NCBI GenBank assembly: GCA_002331575.1
Contig: DCZG01000079.1
Span: forward strand, 5,243-15,229
Length of the DNA stretch: 9,987 nt
DNA from: Atopobium sp. UBA2090
GTDB lineage: Bacteria > Actinomycetota > Coriobacteriia > Coriobacteriales > Atopobiaceae
Direction of reading: 5' to 3'
A program made the position numbers and the translations under genes. Each line of letters begins with the position of its first letter. Position 1 is the first letter of the stretch. Positions 1 to 5,404 of the stretch are shown piece by piece. Below the pieces are notes generated by a model. The model was not told the DNA's origin. It worked only from the letters and a program-made list of their open reading frames with translations, and made no database searches.

Positions 1-390
1 TACTTCCTCATCTGCACGGGCGCCAACGGACGCATGGTCGACTCCATCGTCGACGAGGTTCGCGAGAAGGTTCGCGCCAACTGCGACGTGCGCCCTCTGG
101 CCACCGAGGGTCGCGAGGGCCTGAGGTGGGTCCTCGTGGACTACGGTTCGGTCGTCGTGCACGTCTTCCAGCCCGAGACGAGGGACTACTATCGCCTTGA
201 GAGGCTGTGGGGCGACTCGCCGCGCGTTCGTCTCGACCTCGAGGGCGTCATGGTCGACGAGCCCGTCTGGGCCGACGACGATGACGATACGCCCGACTTC
301 GAGATCTTCCCCGACGAGATCGAAGAGGGGATTGATGACCCCGACACCGAGTCCGATATCGAATCCGACGACGAGGATTCGGCGCAGTAG
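1..390 (+). CDS. rsfS: Ribosomal silencing factor RsfS (5'-truncated by the window)
   Basis: RsfS binds ribosomal protein uL14 on the 50S subunit and blocks joining with 30S, lowering translation in starvation or stationary phase. The reading frame is open from base 1, so the start lies outside; 129 residues are visible. The first residues, YFLICTGANGR, and then WVLVDYGSVVVHVF followed by ETRDYYRLERLWGD are the conserved RsfS/Iojap core. The family usually ends soon after the LERLW block. Here about 50 more residues follow, very rich in Asp and Glu (for example ADDDDDT and DIESDDEDSAQ). The acidic tail keeps the same frame and the compositional bias of the gene up to the TAG stop, so it looks genuine. 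RsfS commonly sits after nadD in bacteria, but that neighbour is not visible. The identification is secure; the function of the tail is unknown. Confidence 0.93.
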   Translation, partial: YFLICTGANGRMVDSIVDEVREKVRANCDVRPLATEGREGLRWVLVDYGSVVVHVFQPETRDYYRLERLWGDSPRVRLDLEGVMVDEPVWADDDDDTPDFEIFPDEIEEGIDDPDTESDIESDDEDSAQ

Positions 391-407
391 GCCCTAATGT
401 GCCTGCC

Positions 408-443
408 TGCCAAAGGTGCCAACGCCCTTTGGCAGCCAAAGGG
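408..443. repeat. Overlapping short inverted repeats (GCCAAAGG/CCTTTGGC)
   Basis: TGCCAAAGG (408-416) is the reverse complement of CCTTTGGCA (426-434), giving a 9-bp stem with a 9-nt loop. CCCTTTGGC (425-433) is also the reverse complement of GCCAAAGGG (435-443). The middle arm can therefore pair with either side, forming two mutually exclusive hairpins 18 bp after the rsfS stop. The same CCTTTGGC word recurs at 484-491 inside the first 49-bp repeat. It could be part of a rho-independent-like structure for rsfS, but no T-run follows. It could also be a decayed copy of the neighbouring repeat. Confidence 0.6.
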
Positions 444-458
444 CCACCCTCCGACGAG

Positions 459-507
459 CCGGTGCCAATAAGCCAGAAGGATCCTTTGGCGTTATTGCGG
501 ATGCGCC
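459..507. repeat. 49-bp palindromic repeat, copy 1
   Basis: This copy matches 571-619 at 42 of 49 positions without gaps. It is centred on the perfect 10-bp palindrome AAGGATCCTT (478-487). The outer arms CAATAA and TTATTG are inverted, and GCCA and TGGC pair between arm and centre, so the unit can fold into a bulged hairpin. No transposase, target-site duplication or gene is attached. It resembles a REP or small palindromic interspersed element, as often found between convergent genes. The strand of any transcript is unknown. Confidence 0.7.
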
Positions 508-687
508 AACTGGGCAAACTACGTCCAGACAATATGACGCTTTCGGTACCCGCAGGTAGAGGGCTCGCGGCCGGTACCAATAACATCGAAGGATCCTTTA
601 GCGTTATTGCGGACGCGCCCAGTGCCGTCACCGGACGGGATTAGCGCGCATTCTGCCTGACCGCGGCGACAAAAGCCCAGTTGGCGC
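503..687. repeat. 13-bp inverted repeat flanking repeat copy 2
   Basis: GCGCCAACTGGGC at 503-515 is the exact reverse complement of GCCCAGTTGGCGC at 675-687. The arms are separated by 159 bp that contain repeat copy 2. The left arm overlaps the last bases of copy 1. A 13-bp perfect match within under 200 bp is unlikely to be chance, but a GC-rich background weakens the argument somewhat. The arms could be ends of a decayed mobile element or a third, inverted repeat fragment. Confidence 0.5.
571..619. repeat. 49-bp palindromic repeat, copy 2
   Basis: This is a direct copy of 459-507 starting 112 bp further on. The core AAGGATCCTT (589-598) and the flank GCGTTATTGCGGA are unchanged. The outer arms CAATAAC (578-584) and GTTATTG (602-608) form a perfect 7-bp inverted pair. 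Differences from copy 1 are concentrated in the 4 bases between left arm and core (584-587), with three further single transitions. Conserved arms and core with a variable spacer suggest that the palindrome, not a coding frame, is what is kept. Confidence 0.7.
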
Positions 688-766
688 GTTCTTCTCGGCG
701 CAGCATGCGTTGTATCAGAGGTGGACATACGAGCACTATTCAAGGCCAGCAAGAAATCCGCTGCGA

Positions 767-2044
767 CTAGAAGTCGCTCTTCCCCATGGGGGTGGTGTCC
801 GAGACGTGATGCCGAAAGCGCAGGTCGCGGCCATATCCCACCATGTCGTCGCCAAAGCGTTCCTTGAGTCGGTCCGTGACCTCCGAGAGCGCGTCGGATG
901 CGCGAACCCTGCCAGGCTGCTCGTCTCCCGCGTCAAAGAGCGCCATCTGCTCGGCCGTCTCGGCATCGAAGCCGCTCATCCCCACGCCGACGAGCCTCAC
1001 GGGCATGCCTGCGTGCCACAGCTCCCCGAGAAGTTCGCAGGCGGCCGTGCCAAAGACCTGCTCGTCGTTGGTCGAGGAGGGGAGCCTTCGCTGCGCGGTT
1101 CGTGCGTGGAGGGCGTCGTACTTGATCTTGAGAGTCACGGTCTGGCCCCTGAGGCCCTTCGTGCGCAGCCTCCTGCCGGCGAGCGATGCTACGTGCATGA
1201 TTGCCGCGAGGATCTCGTCCTCGTCGGTGATGTCGTGCTCGAAGGTGCGCTCGTTGGAGACGGACTTTGCGTCCTCGCGGGCAACGGCGGCGCGCACGTG
1301 GCTCGTCTCGCGACCTGCCGCGCGCTCGATCATCTGAGGCCCCCTCGCTCCGAACACCGAGCGCATGCGTGCGTCATCCGCCCTCGACAGCTCTCCGAGC
1401 GTCCTGATACCCATCTCCGCGAGCCTGCTCGCGGTGACGGCTCCGATGCCGCTCATGGCAGATGCCGGCAGTGGGGCGAGAAATGCCTGCTCAGTCCCGG
1501 GATAGACCACGGTGAGCCCCCGCGGCTTCTCTCGCTCCGAGGCGATCTTGGCCACGGTCTTGTTTACCCCGACGCCGATCGAGCAGGTGATGCCGAGACG
1601 CGACACGCTCTCCTGGATGCGCCGGCAGATCGAGACGGGGCTCTCGTGCGAGTAACGCCCCGGAGTCACGTCGAAGAACGCCTCGTCGATCGATACCTGC
1701 TCCACAAGGGGCGTCTCGGTCTCTAGAATCCCCATCACTCGTGTGCTCATCTCGCGGTAGCGTCCGAAGCGTCCCTGGGTCCAAATGGCGTCAGGGCAGA
1801 GCTTTCGCGCCTGCGCGGAGGGCATGGCGGAGTGCACGCCGAATTTTCTCGCCTCATACGAGGCCGTGGATACGACCCCTCGCATCTCGGGCGAACCGCC
1901 GACGATGAGGGGCTTTCCCCGCCACTCCGGATGGTCGAGCTGTTCGACGGAGGCGAAGAACGCGTCGAGGTCGAGAAGCCCGATGGCCGGACCGTCCCAC
2001 GAGGGGAGTGCGGGCAGGTCCGTGGTGTGATCGATGGTCGCCAT
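767..2044 (-). CDS. dinB: DNA polymerase IV (Y-family translesion polymerase)
   Basis: Pol IV copies past damaged bases without proofreading. The 425-residue protein has the Y-family signature LLDLDAFFASVEQ (D25 as a metal ligand, F30 at the steric-gate position), then YEARKFGVHSAMPS at 63-76 and SIDEAFFD at 118-125 with D120 and E121 completing the active site. A helix-hairpin-helix thumb segment (SGIGAVTASRLAEMGI) lies near 198-213, followed by the little-finger domain. QMALFD at 366-371 fits the sliding-clamp binding consensus, and about 55 residues follow it. The ATG at 2044 is chosen because MATIDHTT leads directly into the polymerase domain; the frame stays open further upstream only as a shadow of the kinase gene. 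No strong Shine-Dalgarno sequence precedes it, and the kinase stop is 7 bp upstream, so translational coupling is likely. The product looks intact. Confidence 0.95.
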   Translation of the reverse strand: MATIDHTTDLPALPSWDGPAIGLLDLDAFFASVEQLDHPEWRGKPLIVGGSPEMRGVVSTASYEARKFGVHSAMPSAQARKLCPDAIWTQGRFGRYREMSTRVMGILETETPLVEQVSIDEAFFDVTPGRYSHESPVSICRRIQESVSRLGITCSIGVGVNKTVAKIASEREKPRGLTVVYPGTEQAFLAPLPASAMSGIGAVTASRLAEMGIRTLGELSRADDARMRSVFGARGPQMIERAAGRETSHVRAAVAREDAKSVSNERTFEHDITDEDEILAAIMHVASLAGRRLRTKGLRGQTVTLKIKYDALHARTAQRRLPSSTNDEQVFGTAACELLGELWHAGMPVRLVGVGMSGFDAETAEQMALFDAGDEQPGRVRASDALSEVTDRLKERFGDDMVGYGRDLRFRHHVSDTTPMGKSDF

Positions 2045-2051
2045 GCCTCGA

Positions 2052-3287
2052 TTATAGGAGCACGGTGAAGGTGGTCCCGTCCTCGTCGCTGCTCGTGACC
2101 GAGATCTCGCCGTCGTGCGCCTCGACGATGCCCTTGCAGATGGCGAGCCCAAGGCCGAATCCGCCCGTCTCTCTCGCCCGCGCCTTGTCGGAGCGATAGA
2201 AGCGGTCGAAGATGTGGTCGAGGTCCTCGGGATCGATCGCGGCGCTCGCGTTGTTGACCGTGAGTTTCGCGCGCTTGCCCACGCGCTTGAGGGTGACCTT
2301 GACCGTCGTTCCCTTTGTCGCGTACTTCGTGGCGTTGTCCACGAGTGTACGCACCGCGCGCGCGATCTGACTCTTGTCGGCGCTGAGGTGGATGCCCTCT
2401 TCGATGTCCGTGTCAATCGAGCAGCCGCGTTCGAAGGCGACGGCGTCGAACTCGAGCACGCTCTCGTCGACCAGCTCGCTCAGGTCGAGGTCCTCGCGGA
2501 TGAGGGCGCTCTGGGCAGTCCCCGAGGTCGCCTCGTCGGTGCGCGCGAGGACGAGGAGCTCCTCGACGAGGCTCTTCATGTGGTCCGCCTCGTCGGCGGT
2601 GCTGTCAATCCAATGCATGGACTGCTCGGGTATCCCGCGGTCCTTCTGGAGTATCTGAATGTTGGCGATGATGACCGCGAGGGGCGTCTTGAGCTCGTGC
2701 GACGCGTCGGATATGAAACGCCTCTGACGTTCCCAGGCGTCCTTCACGGGTTCGAGCGCCCAGGAGGAGAGGAACCAGACGATCACGAAGAGGGCGGCCA
2801 TGGCAGCGGCGAAGATGGCGATGCTCATGACCAGCTGATGGTTGAGGGCGCTGTCTCGCGAGGAGGTGTCGGCTATTGAGATGACATAGCCGGTGTCGGT
2901 GGTCTTCTTGAGCCAGGCGAGGTGATACTCCGAGTTGGTGCCGGAGTCCTCGGAACTCGTCACGGCCTCGGTCACGATCGTGGCGAGGTCGTCCACGCTG
3001 ATCGAGATCGGCGAGTCGCTCTTGCCGAGAATGACGCCCGAGGAGCTCGCCGTGACCGTGAGCGTGAAGGTGCCCATGAAACCATGGCCGTTGTCACCGT
3101 CCGGCGCCCCATGGCTCGATAGTCCGGTTCCGGACTCGGAGGAGAGCCCCCTCTCGAGCGACTCCATCGTGATGTCGTACTGAGTCCTGTAGGTCGAGTA
3201 GTAGGACATGCCGAGCGTAATCGCGAGCACCACCCCCACAAGGATGAGGGTGATGGCGATGAACTCGATGCGCAGCTTCTTCAGCAA
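2052..3287 (-). CDS. Membrane sensor histidine kinase
   Basis: Partner kinase of the response regulator just upstream. The 411-residue protein has a first membrane helix near 7-29, an extracytoplasmic sensor region of about 120 residues (Ser/Thr/Asp/Gly-rich, no domain I recognise) and a second helix near 152-177. It then passes directly into the dimerisation helix with no clear HAMP domain. The H-box is SHELKTPL with phospho-acceptor H197. The N-box is LVDNATKYA (N318), the F-box is IFDRFYR, and the G2 box is GGFGLGLAI at 375-383. The G1 box is degenerate: NNASAAIDPED stands where DxGxG is usual. The start is TTG at 3287, because the next in-frame ATG (residue 27) would lose the first membrane helix and GGGAG lies 8 nt upstream. 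The signal sensed is unknown. Confidence 0.92.
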   Translation of the reverse strand: MLKKLRIEFIAITLILVGVVLAITLGMSYYSTYRTQYDITMESLERGLSSESGTGLSSHGAPDGDNGHGFMGTFTLTVTASSSGVILGKSDSPISISVDDLATIVTEAVTSSEDSGTNSEYHLAWLKKTTDTGYVISIADTSSRDSALNHQLVMSIAIFAAAMAALFVIVWFLSSWALEPVKDAWERQRRFISDASHELKTPLAVIIANIQILQKDRGIPEQSMHWIDSTADEADHMKSLVEELLVLARTDEATSGTAQSALIREDLDLSELVDESVLEFDAVAFERGCSIDTDIEEGIHLSADKSQIARAVRTLVDNATKYATKGTTVKVTLKRVGKRAKLTVNNASAAIDPEDLDHIFDRFYRSDKARARETGGFGLGLAICKGIVEAHDGEISVTSSDEDGTTFTVLL

Positions 3288-3332
3288 GGCCTACGCTCCC
3301 GTGGATGCGATCGGACTCGGCACGAGAACACC

Positions 3333-4007
3333 TTACTCGAACATCTCGAGTCGGTAGCCGAGCATGCGCAGCGTCGTGATCTGGACGCGCGAGTCGATGT
3401 GGGAGAGCTTCTTGCGGAGGAACGAGATGTACGCCTCGACGGAGTTCTCGGAGGCCTCGGAGTCTGCGCCCCACACGCGGGTGAGGAGGTCCTGCTTCGA
3501 GACGACCCTCGAGCTCGAGCTCATGAGCATGCTCATAACATCGAACTCCTTCCCGGAGAGGTGGACCTTCTTCTCGCCGCAGGAGAGGTCATGCGTCGTG
3601 AGGTCGAGGACGATGTCGGCGAACTTGACCTCGTCGATGACAACGTCGCCACGACGGCGCGTGAGCGCACGAACCCGGGCGAGAAGCTCGGGCGCCTCGA
3701 AGGGCTTGGTCATGTAGTCGTCTGCGCCGGAGTCGAGGCCCTCGACCTTGTCGGTCGTCGAGGTGCGGGCCGTGAGGAGCAGAACCGGCGTGGCGTTGCC
3801 CTCCTTGCGGAGCTCATGGACGATCTCGAAGCCGGAGATGCCGGGCAGCATCACGTCGAGGATGATTGCGTCATAAAGTCCGCTCTTCGCGCTCGAGAGC
3901 CCCGAATGCCCGTCATAGACGGCCTCGGCGTTGTAGTTACCGTCCTGCATGATGCGCACGATCGCGTCCGCAAGGTTGCGCTCGTCCTCGACCACCAGTA
4001 TGTTCAT
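3333..4007 (-). CDS. OmpR/PhoB-family response regulator
   Basis: A two-domain transcription factor of 224 residues, the usual length for the family. The receiver domain occupies about 1-118, with acidic residues E7 and D8, phosphorylation site D51 in LDVMLPG, T79 and K101 in TKPF. The C-terminal winged-helix DNA-binding domain spans about 125-224, with LSGKEFDVM and the recognition-helix region NSVEAYISFLRKKL, ending TTLRMLGYRLE. The ATG at 4007 follows GAGAGGGG at good spacing. It is first in the minus-strand set, 45 bp ahead of the kinase TTG start, and points away from rpsP. The regulon cannot be read from the sequence. Autoregulation from the 4008-4241 region would be usual for the family. 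Confidence 0.95.
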   Translation of the reverse strand: MNILVVEDERNLADAIVRIMQDGNYNAEAVYDGHSGLSSAKSGLYDAIILDVMLPGISGFEIVHELRKEGNATPVLLLTARTSTTDKVEGLDSGADDYMTKPFEAPELLARVRALTRRRGDVVIDEVKFADIVLDLTTHDLSCGEKKVHLSGKEFDVMSMLMSSSSRVVSKQDLLTRVWGADSEASENSVEAYISFLRKKLSHIDSRVQITTLRMLGYRLEMFE

Positions 4008-4139
4008 GACGAAACCCCTCTCCCTGAGTCATTCTCTGGTTTTATGATTCCCAAAAATCCTAAATCCCACCGCTGAAAGGCCGCTTAAGCAGATGCCCCA
4101 CTCTCGTGGACGAAGGTCTGGGTTCACAAAAATAGCATC

Positions 4140-4166
4140 TTGAGCCTAGGGAAAGAGTCGTAGAAT
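4140..4166 (+). promoter_or_regulatory. Possible sigma-70 promoter for the rpsP operon
   Basis: TTGAGC at 4140-4145 and TAGAAT at 4161-4166 resemble -35 and -10 hexamers. The 15-bp spacer is shorter than the 17 bp preferred. If real, transcription would start near 4173, giving a leader of about 70 nt that contains both hairpins before the rpsP ribosome binding site. This is a weak prediction. Confidence 0.3.
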
Positions 4167-4179
4167 CAGATATTGCTTT

Positions 4180-4222
4180 GTGGCTCGCGGCGCAGCCACC
4201 GACTACTAACCACGTGCGCCGC
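4180..4222 (+). promoter_or_regulatory. Competing hairpins in the rpsP leader
   Basis: GTGGCT (4180-4185) pairs with AGCCAC (4194-4199), a 6-bp stem with an 8-nt loop. GCGGCGCA (4187-4194) pairs with TGCGCCGC (4215-4222), a perfect 8-bp GC-rich stem with a 20-nt loop. The two stems share bases, so only one can form at a time. The second ends 6 nt before the Shine-Dalgarno sequence at 4229-4235. This arrangement could control rpsP translation, for example by bS16 feedback, but no such role is shown by sequence alone. Confidence 0.4.
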
Positions 4223-4241
4223 CCGTATGGAGGAGTTTTCA

Positions 4242-4568
4242 TTGGCAGTCAAGATTCGTCTGGCCCGTCACGGTGCCAAGAAGCGTCCGTACTATCGCGT
4301 TGTCGTCGCTGACGGCCGTATGCCCCGCGACGGCCGCTACATCGAGGAGGTCGGCCGTTACAACCCGCTGACCAACCCCAAGACCATCGACATCGACATC
4401 GAGAAGGTCGACGAGTGGATGGCCAAGGGCGCGCAGCCCAGCAATGCCGTCTCCCACCTCATCGACATCGCGCGCAACGGCGCCCCCATCGTCGAGAAGA
4501 AGACCAAGCCCTCCAAGAAGGCCGCCGCGAAGGCTGCCGCTGCCAAGTCCGAAGCGCACGCCGAGTAG
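4242..4568 (+). CDS. rpsP: 30S ribosomal protein bS16
   Basis: bS16 binds 16S rRNA early in 30S assembly. The 108-residue product begins MAVKIRLARHGAKKRPYYR, then VVADGRMPRDGRYIEEVGRYNP, all family-diagnostic. The S16 core ends near residue 80. A Lys/Ala-rich basic tail follows (KKTKPSKKAAAKAAAAKS), making it longer than the roughly 80-90 residues usual in E. coli-like forms. The start is TTG at 4242, because GGAGGAG (4229-4235) sits 6 nt before it. The in-frame ATG at 4227 overlaps that ribosome binding site and would add residues foreign to the family. It is the first gene of the rpsP-khpA-rimM-trmD-lepB operon. Confidence 0.97.
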   Translation: MAVKIRLARHGAKKRPYYRVVVADGRMPRDGRYIEEVGRYNPLTNPKTIDIDIEKVDEWMAKGAQPSNAVSHLIDIARNGAPIVEKKTKPSKKAAAKAAAAKSEAHAE

Positions 4569-4583
4569 CGCGCGGTCGATCAC

Positions 4584-4874
4584 ATGGAGACCACGCAGAC
4601 TGGCGAGCTAGAGCCCGAGACCGAGGAGATTCCTTCCGACAAGGTCGCTGACCTCGTCGAGTACATCGTCTGTGGCCTCGTGGACAACGAGGACTCAGTC
4701 TCGCTCGACGTCACCGACAGCGAGGAGGGCGCCCTCATCGAGGTCACCTGCTCGGAGGAGGACGCCGGTAGGGTGATCGGGCGCAAGGGCCGCACCATCA
4801 AGGCGATTCGCACGCTCGCACGGGCTCTCGGCCAGAGGGTCGGGACCTCGGTCGAGGTCGAGGTCGTAGGCTAG
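4584..4874 (+). CDS. khpA: KH-domain RNA-binding protein KhpA (YlqC family)
   Basis: A small single-KH-domain protein. In Gram-positives KhpA pairs with KhpB and binds many RNAs, affecting cell division and size. The KH core has VADLVEYIVCGLVDN at 21-35 and the GxxG loop GRKG at 66-69 in RVIGRKGRTIKAIRTLAR, the RNA-contact motif. About 18 acidic residues precede the core (METTQTGELEPETEEIPS), so at 96 residues it is longer than the 75-80 typical of the family. It lies 15 nt after the rpsP stop, in the same frame. No clear Shine-Dalgarno sequence precedes the ATG, so it may depend on coupling with rpsP. Its position between rpsP and rimM is standard in Gram-positive bacteria. KhpB is not in the window. 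Confidence 0.93.
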   Translation: METTQTGELEPETEEIPSDKVADLVEYIVCGLVDNEDSVSLDVTDSEEGALIEVTCSEEDAGRVIGRKGRTIKAIRTLARALGQRVGTSVEVEVVG

Positions 4875-4882
4875 GCAGGACG

Positions 4883-5404
4883 GTGCGAGAGCAGTACAGA
4901 ATCATAGCCCGTGTGGCAAAGCCGCACGGGAGAGGTGGGGAGGTCGTGACGGTTCCCGTTCACGGCCTTCCTTCCGTTATGAGAGCGGGGATGCGCGTCG
5001 CGCTCGTTCCTCCCGCCCTCAAGGGGGATCGCTGGCATCTGGTCACCTCCGTCTCCGAGGGGGGCACAGGCCAGCTCGTCTCGCTCTCGGGCATCTCCTC
5101 GATGGGCGATGCCGAGGCGGTCGTCGGCACCTTCGTGCTCGCCCTCGAGGACCAGCTGCCGCCTGACATCGCGCTTCACGACGCCCACGACCTTCTCGGC
5201 CGCGAGGTTCTCGACCAGGGTCGGGGGAATCTCGGCTCGATTGTCGAGGTCATGACGGGGCCGGCAAACGACGTCTGGGTCATCGACGGAGCGTACGGGG
5301 AGCTTCTCGTCCCCGTCATTCCGACGGTGGTCACCGACGTGCCGCCCGAGGGGCCTGTCGTCATCTCCGCTCCGGAGGGGCTCGTCCCCGAGGAGGAGTC
5401 ATGA
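4883..5404 (+). CDS. rimM: Ribosome maturation factor RimM
   Basis: RimM binds uS19 and helps mature the 3' (head) domain of the 30S subunit. The 173-residue product starts with an N-terminal barrel carrying the diagnostic RIIARVAKPHGRGGEV. A C-terminal PRC-barrel follows (DLLGREVLDQGRGNLGSIVEV, then NDVWVIDGAYGELLVPVIP). Length is normal. The start is GTG at 4883, 8 nt after the khpA stop, with AGGA only 2 nt upstream; no better in-frame start exists. Its stop overlaps the trmD start in ATGA (5401-5404), the classic sign of coupled translation in this conserved rimM-trmD pair. Confidence 0.95.
   Translation: MREQYRIIARVAKPHGRGGEVVTVPVHGLPSVMRAGMRVALVPPALKGDRWHLVTSVSEGGTGQLVSLSGISSMGDAEAVVGTFVLALEDQLPPDIALHDAHDLLGREVLDQGRGNLGSIVEVMTGPANDVWVIDGAYGELLVPVIPTVVTDVPPEGPVVISAPEGLVPEEES

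Larger units (their letters stand above)
391..766. other. Gene-free convergent intergenic region with repeats
   Basis: These 376 bp lie between the 3' end of rsfS (+) and the 3' end of dinB (-). I see no credible gene: open frames across it read through the repeats in several phases and match no family I recognise. It contains two direct copies of a 49-bp palindromic repeat, a cluster of GCCAAAGG/CCTTTGGC inverted motifs at 408-443, and a 13-bp inverted repeat (503-515 with 675-687). There is no convincing hairpin followed by a T-run for either flanking gene, so how transcription ends here is not evident. Confidence 0.8.
4008..4241. promoter_or_regulatory. Divergent control region between response regulator and rpsP
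   Basis: These 234 bp are visibly more AT-rich in places than the genes on both sides and must hold the start signals for the two divergent operons. On the plus strand there is a possible rpsP promoter at 4140-4166 and hairpins in the leader. On the minus strand the Shine-Dalgarno sequence of the response regulator lies at 4014-4022, but I could not identify a convincing -35/-10 pair. Three TCC words sit in AT-rich surroundings at 4049, 4058 and 4065; their unequal 9- and 7-bp spacing makes an operator doubtful. Confidence 0.6.

Noticed and set aside
625..638. Small hairpin CCGTC/GACGG as a terminator
   Set aside because: It has only 5 bp and no following T-run on either strand.
399..644. 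Possible 81-residue protein just after rsfS
   Set aside because: It runs through both palindromic repeats in different reading phases, lacks a ribosome binding site and matches no family; the repeats explain the sequence better.
710..1726. Plus-strand open frame of 338 codons opposite dinB
   Set aside because: It overlaps intact dinB motifs on the other strand and shows no recognisable domain.
2045..2416. N-terminal extension of dinB into the kinase gene
   Set aside because: The open frame upstream of 2044 is the shadow of the kinase C-terminus and translates to Ser/Arg/Thr-rich low-complexity sequence; Pol IV homology starts just after the ATG at 2044.
2115..2879. Plus-strand open frame of 254 codons opposite the histidine kinase
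   Set aside because: The kinase frame carries all the family motifs; this one carries none.
4047..4068. Three TCC-containing words upstream of the response regulator as an operator
   Set aside because: The spacing is unequal (9 and 7 bp) and the words are too short to separate from chance.
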